From the NCBI RefSeq assembly GCF_002277955.1, contig NZ_CP018477.1, positions 2,067,206 to 2,131,205 of the forward strand: DNA of 64,000 nt, in the 5' to 3' direction. Positions 46,995 through 55,383 of this stretch are shown in pieces. The stretch comes from Thermogutta terrifontis. GTDB taxonomy: Bacteria; Planctomycetota; Planctomycetia; Pirellulales; Thermoguttaceae. The position numbers and the translations under genes were made by a program. How positions within the stretch are numbered: position 1 is the first letter of the stretch; each line of letters starts with the position of its first letter. The notes under the pieces were generated by a model. It ran no database searches. It had not been told where the DNA came from and saw only the letters and a program-made list of their open reading frames with translations.

Positions 46995-47546
46995 GATTCT
47001 GTTTCCTTGTTACCTCGGGAACCACCAAATTGCGAATCGAAAGTCGCTGCCTATTATGGCCGGGTTGCGAGACAGATGGCAACTGGTTTTGCAAAATATT
47101 TGTTTCCCGAATCGCACGCACGGCGGAACGGAATCTAACTCATCCCCCATTTTTCTCTACCGGTGAAAAAGGATGCCGACCTCGTCAACAGCTTGCGTGG
47201 GAGCGAGATTCAGCTTGGAAGGAGCTGGTTGCCAGGTCCCTATTCCAACGGCGGATAGTCGCTTTGACCCACCGAGCTCTATCTACTTGAACCTATAGGG
47301 GAATTCATGAATTGCCCATGAGGGAATGCGATTCGTCGATACGAGGCATTTGAGCGACGCGACTCGGGAACTGCCCCGACAGCCCGTTGGGCCTTTGGCT
47401 TGTGGCAGATCGCTAAAAGTGCGGGGATGGGTCTGGTTTTCACCGGGTTGCCGTCGAGATGAGAAGCACATTATCCTAGACAGGCGAAACAGGCGGTGCT
47501 TGGCTGGTCACTGGTCGCAACAACCAGCTCGGGGAGGGTGTGTACC
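46995..47546. other. Divergent region, beta-helix gene / sulfatase
   Basis: About 550 bases without a recognisable gene, promoter or repeat. Both flanking genes are divergent, so two promoters must lie here but I cannot place them. Confidence 0.4.
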
Positions 47547-48989
47547 ATGCCGCGATCGATGATCTTTATTCTCGCCGGACTTGTTGCGGTTAGCACTTGG
47601 GCTTATGCCGGGGAAGAACGACAGGTCCGCCCCAATGTCATTGTGGTGTTTATTGACGATATGGGCTGGGGCGATTTCTCCTGTTTTGGGAACACGGAAG
47701 CGAAAACACCCAATGTGGACGCCTTGGCGGCCGAGGGGATTCGATTCTATCAGTTCTACGTCAATTCGCCGATTTGTTCGCCCTCGCGCTGCGCGATCAC
47801 CACTGGCCAGTTTCCCACACGATGGCGGATCACGTCGTACCTGAACAATCGGGCGGACAATGCTCGTCGCGGGATGGCCGATTGGCTGGACCCATCCGCA
47901 CCAACGCTGGCGCGGATTCTCAAGGAAAATGGCTATGCCACTGGGCATTTTGGAAAATGGCATCTCGGCGGGCAGCGGGATGTCGATGATGCCCCACCAA
48001 TTACTGCTTACGGTTTCGACGAATCACTGACAAATTTCGAAGGGATGGGCCCCAAGCTGCTCCCCCTCACACTTCGCCCGGGTGATAAGGAGTATGGCAG
48101 AATTTGGGCAGACGCCGAGATTCTGGGAGGGCCCGTCGTGTGGATGCCCCGTTCTCAAATCACCAGCGGATATGTGAATGCCGCCATGGCGTTCATGCGC
48201 AGGGCGATTCGGGCAAACAAGCCGTTTTATGTCAATATCTGGCCCGACGATGTCCATGCGCCATTCTGGCCGCCGGTGGACAAGTGGGGGGACGGGACCC
48301 GGCCTCAACTCTACAGGGCGGTCTTGGAAGAGATGGACCGACAACTGGGGCCCCTGTTCGAATTCGTCAGGAATAATGCCAACCTAAGAAATAATACCCT
48401 GATACTCGTCTGCTCAGATAACGGTCCGGACGTCAATGCGGGAAAGAGTGGTCCTTTCCGCGGTGGGAAAGCCACGCTGTACGAGGGTGGCATACGGTCA
48501 CCTTTAATCGTTTGGGGCCCCGGACTGGTGGTAAAAGAAGCGATCGGTACCTGGAACAGAACTTCTGTTTTCTCCGCCATGGATTTAGTTCCATCTTTAT
48601 TGTCTATCGCAGGAATCCCAGTGCCAAAGGAAATCTCTTTCGATGGCGAGGATATCTCCCCTGCCCTGCTGGGTAAGCAGACTGTTTCCCGCAGCTCACC
48701 CCTATTCTGGCGGAGGCCACCGGATCGAAAGTTTTTTGCCGGCACCGGCCCGTATCCGGATCTGGCGGTCCGCGAAGGACGTTGGAAACTCCTTTGCGAA
48801 TACGATGGTTCCCGCCCGGAACTCTACGACGTGGAGACCGATCCCGGAGAAAAGACGAATCTGGCCGATGCACAGCCCGCGGTGGTTGCGTCGCTGCGAG
48901 AAAAGCTGCTCAAATGGCACGCAAGCATGCCACAGGACAACGGGCCACAACTGGGTGAGGAAGATGGCCGCCGGAGCCGAAGTCAGTGA
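47547..48989 (+). CDS. Secreted sulfatase with variant active-site segment
   Basis: A 480-residue type I sulfatase with a signal peptide (MIFILAGLVAVSTWAYA). The metal site NVIVVFIDDMGWGDFSCFGN is followed by the formylglycine motif NSPICSPSRCAITTGQ. The usual pattern is CxPSRxxxLTGR, so the final Arg is Gln and the Leu is Thr here. FGKWHLGGQ, HAPFWPP and VCSDNGPDVN are otherwise normal. The Arg to Gln change sits where the active site stabilises formylglycine, so substrate or rate may differ. GAGGGT about 8 bases before ATG 47547 fixes the start; the frame is open 51 bases further but without a signal peptide there. Confidence 0.9.
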   Translation: MPRSMIFILAGLVAVSTWAYAGEERQVRPNVIVVFIDDMGWGDFSCFGNTEAKTPNVDALAAEGIRFYQFYVNSPICSPSRCAITTGQFPTRWRITSYLNNRADNARRGMADWLDPSAPTLARILKENGYATGHFGKWHLGGQRDVDDAPPITAYGFDESLTNFEGMGPKLLPLTLRPGDKEYGRIWADAEILGGPVVWMPRSQITSGYVNAAMAFMRRAIRANKPFYVNIWPDDVHAPFWPPVDKWGDGTRPQLYRAVLEEMDRQLGPLFEFVRNNANLRNNTLILVCSDNGPDVNAGKSGPFRGGKATLYEGGIRSPLIVWGPGLVVKEAIGTWNRTSVFSAMDLVPSLLSIAGIPVPKEISFDGEDISPALLGKQTVSRSSPLFWRRPPDRKFFAGTGPYPDLAVREGRWKLLCEYDGSRPELYDVETDPGEKTNLADAQPAVVASLREKLLKWHASMPQDNGPQLGEEDGRRSRSQ

Positions 48990-49255
48990 AGGGAAGGGAG
49001 TGCCGGTAAAAGACAGTGCCCCAGGCGGTGATGCTGCAGGAGAACCATCGCTGCGGAAAAAACTTCGGTCGCGAAGCATAGCAGGTGTGAGATGCATGGT
49101 CACCAGCCGTGATCCACGACTTACTGGTTCGCTTGCTCTTTTGTGACGTCACTCCATAGAATCTTTTGAGTGCGGCGAGAATAGGCGACACAAAACGTCT
49201 GCGGCCAGTGGGGTGTCAAGTTTCACCCGCGTCAGGTGAGCAGGATACCGTGGAT

Positions 49256-52024
49256 ATGCTCAGGAAGGTACTTGTCCCTTTTTGGTGCTGCACGCTCTTT
49301 TGGTTAGGCTGTTCAGACAACAGGGATCAGCTTCCCATTGCGGACAAATACTCGGCACCGGCTGCGAAAAGTACACACGAGAGGTCCAACGATGAGGGGA
49401 GAAATGGGGCGGCCGGGTCTGGTCGTTCCCGGTTGATGTTTTCCAAAACGCTGCGGGAAATCCTCGTAGGAAGGTTAGCTTCAACCGATTCCGATGCTCT
49501 GCCACTTGACACGGCCTGGACAGCAGTCGCCGCGCAACTTCACGAAAGCGTACCTGGGGCCGACGGTGCCCAGCTAACCATCGACTATCCTCTCGATGGT
49601 TCAATCTTCCCGCCCGAAATTGTGCCGCCAACGATCCTTTGGCATGACGAGACGCCCGGGGTAGACTCCTGGTTGGTAGCGTTTGTCCTGGCCGACGGCA
49701 GGTCCTGGCTGGGCGCTTTAGTGCCCGGTGACTCACCTCCAGAAGGTGAAATCGACCCCCGGTGTGTTACCGAGACGAATGAGATTTACCGGGGAACACC
49801 CTATCAGCAAACGGCAAAGGCCTGGACGGTTCACAAGCAGGTGTGGGAAATAGTCAAACGACGCTCCGTAGAAGTTCCGTATCAACTGCAGATTGTGGGG
49901 TTTTCCAGTGCAAATCCCACACGGGTTCTTTCCTTCGGGAGCATAACGTGTGTGACATCCAAAGACCCGGTAGGTGCTCCGATCTTTTACCGGGATGTCC
50001 CCCTTGCCCCGTCGCAGACGGAACGCGGCGTCATCAAGCCCCTCAGCGAAGCCTTTCTCCCGCTAATCGCGTGGAGGTTGCGTGATATTTCACAACCGGA
50101 AAGCCGGTTGGTTTTGACGGGACTGCTAACCTGCGCGAATTGCCATTCTTTCTCCACAGATGGAAAAACGCTGGGTATGGACGTGGATGGGCCTGCCGGG
50201 GATAAAGGCGCCTACGCCATCGTTCCGATAAAGAAGGAGACGGTCATCGAGCAAAAAGACATCATCAGTTGGAACTCATTTGAAGGTAAACCGCCGGGCC
50301 AGAAAACCATTGGATTCCTTTCGCAGGTCTCGCCAGATGGACGCTATGTCATCACGACTTTGAATGAGTCGGTTTACGTTCAGAATTTTGCCGACTATCG
50401 TTTCCTTCAGGTTTTTTATCCTACTCGGGGAATACTCGGGTATTACGACCGGGAGACGAAGCAGATCAAACCGCTGCCCGGAGCCGATGATCCTCGATAT
50501 GTGCACTGTGATCCGGTGTGGACTCCCGATGGGCAGACAATCATTTTTGCCCGCGCGGAGGCTCGAGATCCTTATCCGCCGGGTTACCGCCCTGCTGCTC
50601 GGGCAAATGATCCTAACGAACCTCAGATTCAGTACAGTCTGTATCGCATTCCGTTTCGAAACGGCCAGGGCGGAGTGCCTGAGCCGATTCCTGGGGCGTC
50701 TCACAACGGAATGAGCAATACCTTCCCCAAGGTATCGCCCGATGGCAGGTGGATTGTTTTTGTGAAATGTCGGAACGGTCAACTTCTGCGCCCCGACAGT
50801 GAACTGTGGATTGTTCCCACCAGTGGTGGTGAGGCCCGGCGAATGCGGTGTAATACCAGTCTGATGAACTCCTGGCACAGCTTCTCACCAAATGGCCGCT
50901 GGCTGGTTTTTTCTTCGAAGGTCAACACCCCGTACACACAGATGTTTCTCACGCACATTGACGAGAACGGTAACGACAGCCCACCGATTTTGATTCCCAA
51001 TTCGACGGCCGCTAACCGTGCGGTCAATCTCCCGGAATTTGTGAACCGCCCGTATGAAGAATTTGTCGCCATTCGTGTTCCTGCCACTGAGTATCTCGAG
51101 ATCGGCATGCAGGGGATCAAACTGTATGAACAGGGCCGACTGGACGAGGCTTTGCAGCGGTTCGAGTTGGCCCTCCAAAAACAGCCGGACTACCTCGAAG
51201 CTTACGTGAGCATCGCAGTCATTCTGATGGATCAGGGACGGTGGGAAGAAGCCATTCCAAAGCTGGAAAAGGCGTTGGATCTTGATCCCAATTGCTGGTT
51301 TGCCCACGCTAATCTGGGCATTATTAGAGAAAGACAGGGGCGTAAAGCGGAAGCTCTGTCGCACTTCCGCAAGGCTGTGGAATTAATGCCGACCAACCTC
51401 AACGCGAGGTTGAATCTCGGCCGCGCACTCGCCGAGGCAGGATCGCTCCAGGAGGCAATCACACAATTTGAAGCGGCGACCAAATTGGCTCCTAATTATG
51501 GACCGGCCCATTTGAATCTCGGGAATGCCTATCTTGAGCTCGGAAAGTACGAGGAAGCGGCAACCGCCTACATGCGTGCATTGGAACTGGAGCCTTCACT
51601 GATTGATGCACGGCTGGGACTGGCCGAGGCCTTGGCCCGGTCGGGGAAATATCCGGAAGCCCGAGCTGAGTTTGAACGTGCCCTATCGGAAGCCAAAGGC
51701 GATCCGTACTGTCAATCGCTGGTCGCCCTCTTTCTGGCGACATGTCCCGACGACGCCATTCGCGATGGGCCGCGCGCCAAAGTGCTTGCAGAAGCCGCCA
51801 GTGAGGCCACCAATCATGCCGATCCAGTCTGTCTGCGGAGTCTGGCGGCGGCCTGGGCAGAACTAGGTGATTGGGAAAATGCTCTCAAAACGATAGACCA
51901 GGCCATTCAGCACTGCACAAGAAGTGACGCACAACTTGCCAACGAGTTGCAGAAATACCGGGAGGATTTTCTCCAGAAAAAGCCAGTTCGTCGGCCGGCC
52001 GCGGCCAAAATCCCCAGCGGGTGA
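49256..52024 (+). CDS. Lipoprotein with c-type haem site, PD40 propeller and TPR repeats
   Basis: A 922-residue lipoprotein. The lipobox is in CCTLFWLGCSDNR, so Cys near residue 17 is lipidated. The centre has one haem c-type motif (LTCANCHSFS, Cys293, Cys296, His297). PD40/WD-like propeller blades follow (SPDGRYVITT, TPDGQTIIFARAEARD, SPDGRWIVFVKCR, SPNGRWLVFSSKVN). Residues about 640-890 are six or seven TPR repeats (QGRLDEALQRFELALQKQPD, GRWEEAIPKLEKALDLDPN and onward). It probably sits outside the membrane and organises other proteins. ATG 49256 is preferred; a GTG at 49250 is two codons earlier. Two hairpins follow the stop. Confidence 0.82.
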   Translation: MLRKVLVPFWCCTLFWLGCSDNRDQLPIADKYSAPAAKSTHERSNDEGRNGAAGSGRSRLMFSKTLREILVGRLASTDSDALPLDTAWTAVAAQLHESVPGADGAQLTIDYPLDGSIFPPEIVPPTILWHDETPGVDSWLVAFVLADGRSWLGALVPGDSPPEGEIDPRCVTETNEIYRGTPYQQTAKAWTVHKQVWEIVKRRSVEVPYQLQIVGFSSANPTRVLSFGSITCVTSKDPVGAPIFYRDVPLAPSQTERGVIKPLSEAFLPLIAWRLRDISQPESRLVLTGLLTCANCHSFSTDGKTLGMDVDGPAGDKGAYAIVPIKKETVIEQKDIISWNSFEGKPPGQKTIGFLSQVSPDGRYVITTLNESVYVQNFADYRFLQVFYPTRGILGYYDRETKQIKPLPGADDPRYVHCDPVWTPDGQTIIFARAEARDPYPPGYRPAARANDPNEPQIQYSLYRIPFRNGQGGVPEPIPGASHNGMSNTFPKVSPDGRWIVFVKCRNGQLLRPDSELWIVPTSGGEARRMRCNTSLMNSWHSFSPNGRWLVFSSKVNTPYTQMFLTHIDENGNDSPPILIPNSTAANRAVNLPEFVNRPYEEFVAIRVPATEYLEIGMQGIKLYEQGRLDEALQRFELALQKQPDYLEAYVSIAVILMDQGRWEEAIPKLEKALDLDPNCWFAHANLGIIRERQGRKAEALSHFRKAVELMPTNLNARLNLGRALAEAGSLQEAITQFEAATKLAPNYGPAHLNLGNAYLELGKYEEAATAYMRALELEPSLIDARLGLAEALARSGKYPEARAEFERALSEAKGDPYCQSLVALFLATCPDDAIRDGPRAKVLAEAASEATNHADPVCLRSLAAAWAELGDWENALKTIDQAIQHCTRSDAQLANELQKYREDFLQKKPVRRPAAAKIPSG

Positions 52025-52028
52025 TTCT

Positions 52029-52073
52029 CCCAGCTTGCTGGGTCAGGCCCGGAAGGCTGAGCGCCCTCAGCCT
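52029..52073 (+). terminator. Twin hairpins after the PD40-TPR gene
   Basis: CCCAGC-TT-GCTGGG (52029-52042) and AGGCTGAG-CGCC-CTCAGCCT (52054-52073) lie directly after the stop at 52022-52024. There is no T-run, so a Rho-independent stop is uncertain; they may protect the mRNA end. Confidence 0.35.
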
Positions 52074-52231
52074 GTAATGAGGCCATAAAACGGCTTTCTG
52101 TCCTTCCTACGGGCTCAAACTTTGACGCATCGGCCGTGCGCGGAGGAGATAGCGGCGAATCCACGCCGAGAGCGATGCAGCCCACCCGAGATTCTCGCTG
52201 CTACAGGCGGCCTGGCCGCAGTGGCATTTCT

Positions 52232-52693
52232 TCAATCGGTAAGTTCGAACTTGAGTTCGACCGGCCCCGGTTCCTTGATTTCTGCTTTCAAACCGGAGGT
52301 AGCCGCCACCTTGTATTTCGGCGGAAGCAGGTCCTTGGAAACACGTTTGTCCGGCTCGACCCCACCGGTGTTCTGCGGATTCTCCGGTGGTGGTTCGCCT
52401 TCCAGAATGGTTTTTGAAATGGCCACATTGTAAGTTCCGGGAATAGCTCCATCACCGGGATCGAAGGTCGTCAGCGTGAACTTCCCTGAAGCGTCCGTTT
52501 TGCCCACTGCTCCGCGGCCGTTAGGATCTGTGGACACCAACATGACGAGAGCCCCCTCGACCGGTTGCCCGTTGTAGAGGACCACCCCATTCACCTTGAC
52601 CGTCTTCGGCCGGTTTGCCGACGTCTTACCACATCCAAACACCAAAAGAGCCCCGATCACAGAAAGCAACAGACAAGACCTTGGAAAACGCAT
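52232..52693 (-). CDS. Transthyretin-like (carboxypeptidase-regulatory-like) small lipoprotein
   Basis: A 153-residue lipoprotein. The signal (LLLSVIGALLVFGCGKTS) has a clear lipobox. The mature part is one beta-sandwich domain (VKVNGVVLYNGQPVEGALVML...GKTDASGKFTLTTF...IPGTYNVAISK) of the carboxypeptidase-regulatory type, with a Pro-rich insert. It is widespread in planctomycetes next to DUF1559 genes; here the DUF1559 gene lies beyond the IS element and on the other strand. GAGGAGG about 8 bases before the ATG confirms the start. Its role is unknown, perhaps surface adhesion. Confidence 0.85.
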   Translation of the reverse strand: MRFPRSCLLLSVIGALLVFGCGKTSANRPKTVKVNGVVLYNGQPVEGALVMLVSTDPNGRGAVGKTDASGKFTLTTFDPGDGAIPGTYNVAISKTILEGEPPPENPQNTGGVEPDKRVSKDLLPPKYKVAATSGLKAEIKEPGPVELKFELTD

Positions 52694-52748
52694 GGCTCAC
52701 ACCTCCTCACGGAACCTGACTGCGAAACGAGTGTTTATCACACCGGGG

Positions 52749-52778
52749 ATTATACTTCGCTTACGCGCGAGAACGCAA
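52749..52778 (-). promoter_or_regulatory. Promoter of the transthyretin-like lipoprotein
   Basis: On the minus strand TTGCGT (52773-52778), an 18-base spacer and a perfect TATAAT (52749-52754) form a good sigma70-type promoter. Transcription would begin near 52742, about 50 bases before the lipoprotein ATG. Confidence 0.65.
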
Positions 52779-52862
52779 CGTGCCAGTAGTGAGTGGTATC
52801 ATTCAACCATACTGTGGGGTAAAAGCCGGGAGGACAAAAAGATGTGTTCACTTACCAATTTG

Positions 52863-52891
52863 TTGCGGAGGTGTGGCCTGGATGCTAGAAT
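52863..52891 (+). promoter_or_regulatory. Putative original promoter of the DUF1559 gene
   Basis: TTGCGG at 52863-52868, a 17-base spacer and TAGAAT at 52886-52891 point right. Transcription would start near 52898, about 73 bases ahead of the IS left end. If real, the IS element sits in the 5' leader of the DUF1559 gene. Confidence 0.4.
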
Positions 52892-52971
52892 TACGGTCGC
52901 TCCACAGGGGGTTTGCGAAAAACTCGTACCGTGCTCTTCGCGTCCGTTTCGGTTCTTTCTGTGACACGCTA

Positions 52972-52999
52972 GTGCTCCGTCACAGGATAATTTTGGGAT
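52972..52999 (+). repeat. Left inverted repeat of the IS630 element
   Basis: Twenty-eight bases starting GTGCTCCGTCACAGGA. They match the reverse complement of 54185-54212 except for one T/A difference at position 17. The transposase stop codon lies inside this repeat. Confidence 0.95.
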
Positions 53000-53771
53000 A
53001 AACAGACTTCAGTTTGCAGCGGGCATCTTCCGCGGTCATTTGCCAGTCGACACCCCGCTGCCGAGCGTTTAGGTCTCCCGACCACGCCGCAATTTCCTCC
53101 TGAAGAAGACGTAACTCTCCCACACGACGCCCCGCTAGACACTGCCGGGTCAAACAGCTCAACTCGCACTCCGCCACGTTCAGCCAACTGCCGTGTTTCG
53201 GCGTGTAAACAAACTCAATGCGACGAACGTACTGACGAGCCCGCTCCGCTGGGAACACCTCGTAAAACGCCCCTTTCGTGTGCGTGTTCAGGTTGTCGCA
53301 GATCAGCGTGATCCGCTCACAGTCCGCGTAACGCCCGTCCAAAAGCGCCGCCACCTCCGTGGCCCAGTCACTCTTCGTCCGACGTTCCCGCGCCGTTGCC
53401 TGACGCCAACCGACCAAGGGCTCGCAAAACAGGAAGATCGCCGCCGTCCCCGCTCGTTCATACTCGTAATCCACTCGCTGGGCATGCCCTCTCGTCGCCG
53501 GAATCGGACGCCGCACTTCCTTCACCAACTGCACCGGCTGCTCATCCATGCAAACGACCGGATGCAACGGATCATATGGCCGACAATACACCTCCAGCAC
53601 CTCTTCCATCTGAGCGGCAAACTCCGCATCCGCCTCCGGCGGTATCACCCAGTACTGAATCTTCCGCGCCGTGATCTCGTTTTTTTTAGCGCCCGGCGTA
53701 CTGTCTCGTGGCTGATCGATTCCACCACTTTCAGTTCCACCAACCGACGGGCCAGGAGGCGAAGCGTCCAC
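52980..53771 (-). CDS. IS630 transposase, C-terminal part (DDE domain, frame B)
   Basis: The second reading frame of the transposase. It has no start of its own and is probably reached by a -1 frameshift from frame A at the A8 run (53680-53687). It carries the catalytic triad: Asp in VVCMDEQPVQ, Asp in ITLICDNLNTH, and Glu in HGSWLNVAECE. A fusion read through the slip site would be 378 residues, slightly longer than the common IS630 size of about 345. Residues read before the slip point in this frame are not expected to be real protein. Confidence 0.85.
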   Translation of the reverse strand: MDASPPGPSVGGTESGGIDQPRDSTPGAKKNEITARKIQYWVIPPEADAEFAAQMEEVLEVYCRPYDPLHPVVCMDEQPVQLVKEVRRPIPATRGHAQRVDYEYERAGTAAIFLFCEPLVGWRQATARERRTKSDWATEVAALLDGRYADCERITLICDNLNTHTKGAFYEVFPAERARQYVRRIEFVYTPKHGSWLNVAECELSCLTRQCLAGRRVGELRLLQEEIAAWSGDLNARQRGVDWQMTAEDARCKLKSVYPKIIL

Positions 53772-54115
53772 TGACCGTAACCCGCAGGCGGCGGCCCCAA
53801 ACGGGTGGCAATGATTTTCGCTTCCACCTCCCCATCCAGAATCTTGTTCGCTGGTGGCCCCGACCGGCTCTTCCCTTCCAGCGTCTCCTCAAAACCCCGT
53901 TCCACAAAACGCTGACGAATCTTCTCCACCGTCTGTCGCCGACACCCGAACGCTTCGGCAATCTGTTGGTCCGTCCAGGCCGGACCGTCCGCGTCCGCCT
54001 TCAGCAGAATCTGAGCGCGACGGACCTTCTGGCTGGTCCCCTTCAGCTTGCGAATGACCTCCTGGCATTTCTGACGTTCTTCCTCGGTCAGCCGGACAAT
54101 ATACTTCTTTCGCAT
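53645..54115 (-). CDS. IS630 transposase, N-terminal part (HTH, frame A)
   Basis: A 156-residue product holding the DNA-binding part: MRKKYIVRLTEEERQKC, then a helix-turn-helix around WTDQQIAEAFGCRRQTVEKIRQRF and a second HTH with YGQWTLRLLARRLVELKVVESISHETVRRAL. AAGGAGGG precedes ATG 54115. At the 3' end A_AAA_AAA in zero frame (minus strand, 53680-53687) is a slippery heptamer that allows -1 frameshifting into frame B; without it this truncated product could act as a repressor. Confidence 0.85.
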   Translation of the reverse strand: MRKKYIVRLTEEERQKCQEVIRKLKGTSQKVRRAQILLKADADGPAWTDQQIAEAFGCRRQTVEKIRQRFVERGFEETLEGKSRSGPPANKILDGEVEAKIIATRLGPPPAGYGQWTLRLLARRLVELKVVESISHETVRRALKKTRSRRGRFSTG

Positions 54116-54184
54116 GGCAACCCTCCTTGGCAAAAGGGAACGGAAACGACCACCCATCCTATCCCATCCCACCCACCCAAGACA

Positions 54185-54212
54185 ATCCCAAAATTTTCCT
54201 GTGACGGAGCAC
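54185..54212 (+). repeat. Right inverted repeat of the IS630 element
   Basis: Partner of the left repeat. It ends CTGTGACGGAGCAC directly before the TA at 54213-54214. Confidence 0.95.
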
Positions 54213-54225
54213 TAGGAGGTGACCT

Positions 54226-55344
54226 ATGCGAAGGTTGGTCAAGCTGAAGGCGTTTACGCTCGTCGAATTGCTCGTAGTGATTGCCATTATTGGCATTCTC
54301 ATCGCGCTGCTATTACCAGCGGTGCAGGCGGCCCGGGAGGCAGCGAGGCGTTCCCAGTGCACCAACAATTTGAAGCAACTGTCTCTGGCGGCGCACAATT
54401 ACGCAGACGTCCACAAGATGCTACCCCCGGGGGAAATTGGCACGGGTATCATGTGGGGCGGTGACCCGGTGAATACCAATACGGAGCGTTTGTCCACGTG
54501 GGTCTTGCTCCTGCCCTTTTATGAACAGCAGGCGCTTTACCAGCAAATCAGCGGGCCGCTAAACGTGGGAGGCACTGTGTTACCGGCATGGGGTCGTGAT
54601 CCATCCACCAACACGCCAGGGGATCCAGCTAATAGCCGGTTTTATCCACCCTGGACCACGCAGATTGACGTCCTTTTGTGCCCGTCCGACGGTAAGGTGA
54701 GGCAAAAAGGAGTCAACGATCAAGGCCGTACAAACTACCGCACATCGGTGGGTGATTCCATTTATCGTGGATGGGCGCGGGATGGTAACTCTCAAACGTG
54801 TCGTGGGCTGTTCGGTCTTCGTCAGGGCGTTCCTTTCGCGGCGATCACCGACGGCACCAGCAACACGGTCATGTTCTCCGAACGGTTGTTCGGCGGTAAC
54901 GCAAATTTGATCAAAGAGGGGATGGCCACCAATGTGACCAGCCTGAATCCCAACGCCGCCGTTGCCCCCGCGGAATGCCTGCAAACCAGGAATCCTGCCC
55001 GTCCCAACGAGTACCTGACGGGGACCTATGGCACGGCCAACTGGTCAGGACGACGCTGGGCAAGCGGCATTCCCCAGTATACACGGTTTAACACCGTGCT
55101 GCCGCCCAACAATCCCTCTTGCAACGACAGCACTTGGGATGAGCGGAACGCTGTCATCACGGCGACCAGCAATCACCCAGGAGGTGTGAACGTGGCGATG
55201 GCGGATGCTTCCGTTCGCTTCATCTCGGAAACTATCAACGCCGGTGACCCCACGTTGATCGAGGTCCAATCAGGACCCAGCCCCTACGGGGTATGGGGAG
55301 CTTTGGGGAGCAAGGACGGCGGCGAATCGGTCCAAGCCCCGTGA
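54226..55344 (+). CDS. DUF1559 prepilin-like secreted protein
   Basis: A 372-residue protein with a type IV pilin-like N-terminus: KAFTLVELLVVIAIIGILIA, with Glu5 of the mature helix and cleavage likely before FTLVE. A family block AVQAAREAARRSQCTNNLKQ follows. The DUF1559 body contains CPSDGKV, ITDGTSNTVMFSE and the C-terminal ADASVRFISETI. Planctomycetes have many paralogues; pseudopilin or surface fibre roles are proposed and unproven. GGAGG 6 bases before the ATG is preserved, but the IS630 element sits directly upstream. The FG-GAP haem lipoprotein gene follows 39 bases later. Confidence 0.93.
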   Translation: MRRLVKLKAFTLVELLVVIAIIGILIALLLPAVQAAREAARRSQCTNNLKQLSLAAHNYADVHKMLPPGEIGTGIMWGGDPVNTNTERLSTWVLLLPFYEQQALYQQISGPLNVGGTVLPAWGRDPSTNTPGDPANSRFYPPWTTQIDVLLCPSDGKVRQKGVNDQGRTNYRTSVGDSIYRGWARDGNSQTCRGLFGLRQGVPFAAITDGTSNTVMFSERLFGGNANLIKEGMATNVTSLNPNAAVAPAECLQTRNPARPNEYLTGTYGTANWSGRRWASGIPQYTRFNTVLPPNNPSCNDSTWDERNAVITATSNHPGGVNVAMADASVRFISETINAGDPTLIEVQSGPSPYGVWGALGSKDGGESVQAP

Positions 55345-55383
55345 TCTGACCGTCTCGGCTGCTGAAATCAAAGTTTCTTATAC

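Larger units (their letters stand above)
52970..54214. mobile_element. IS630-type insertion sequence, complete, 1,241 bp plus TA duplication
   Basis: The element runs from 52972 to 54212 and is flanked by TA on both sides (52970-52971 and 54213-54214), the expected target duplication for the IS630/Tc1 group. Its ends are 28-bp inverted repeats that differ at one position. It carries a transposase in two overlapping frames on the minus strand. It looks recent because the repeats and the DDE residues are intact. Removing it would leave one TA directly followed by GGAGG, the Shine-Dalgarno of the DUF1559 gene. Confidence 0.93.

Noticed and set aside
52038-52056. Match to the signal-recognition-particle RNA core (GGTCAGGCCCGGAAGG)
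   Set aside because: Only the 5' half and tetraloop match. The required 3' strand (AGCAGCC) is absent, and the flanks form their own two hairpins right after a stop codon. I treat it as chance.
53645-53771. Transposase frames as an inactive, frameshifted pseudogene
   Set aside because: An A8 slip site at the exact junction, intact DDE residues and nearly perfect inverted repeats favour programmed frameshifting.
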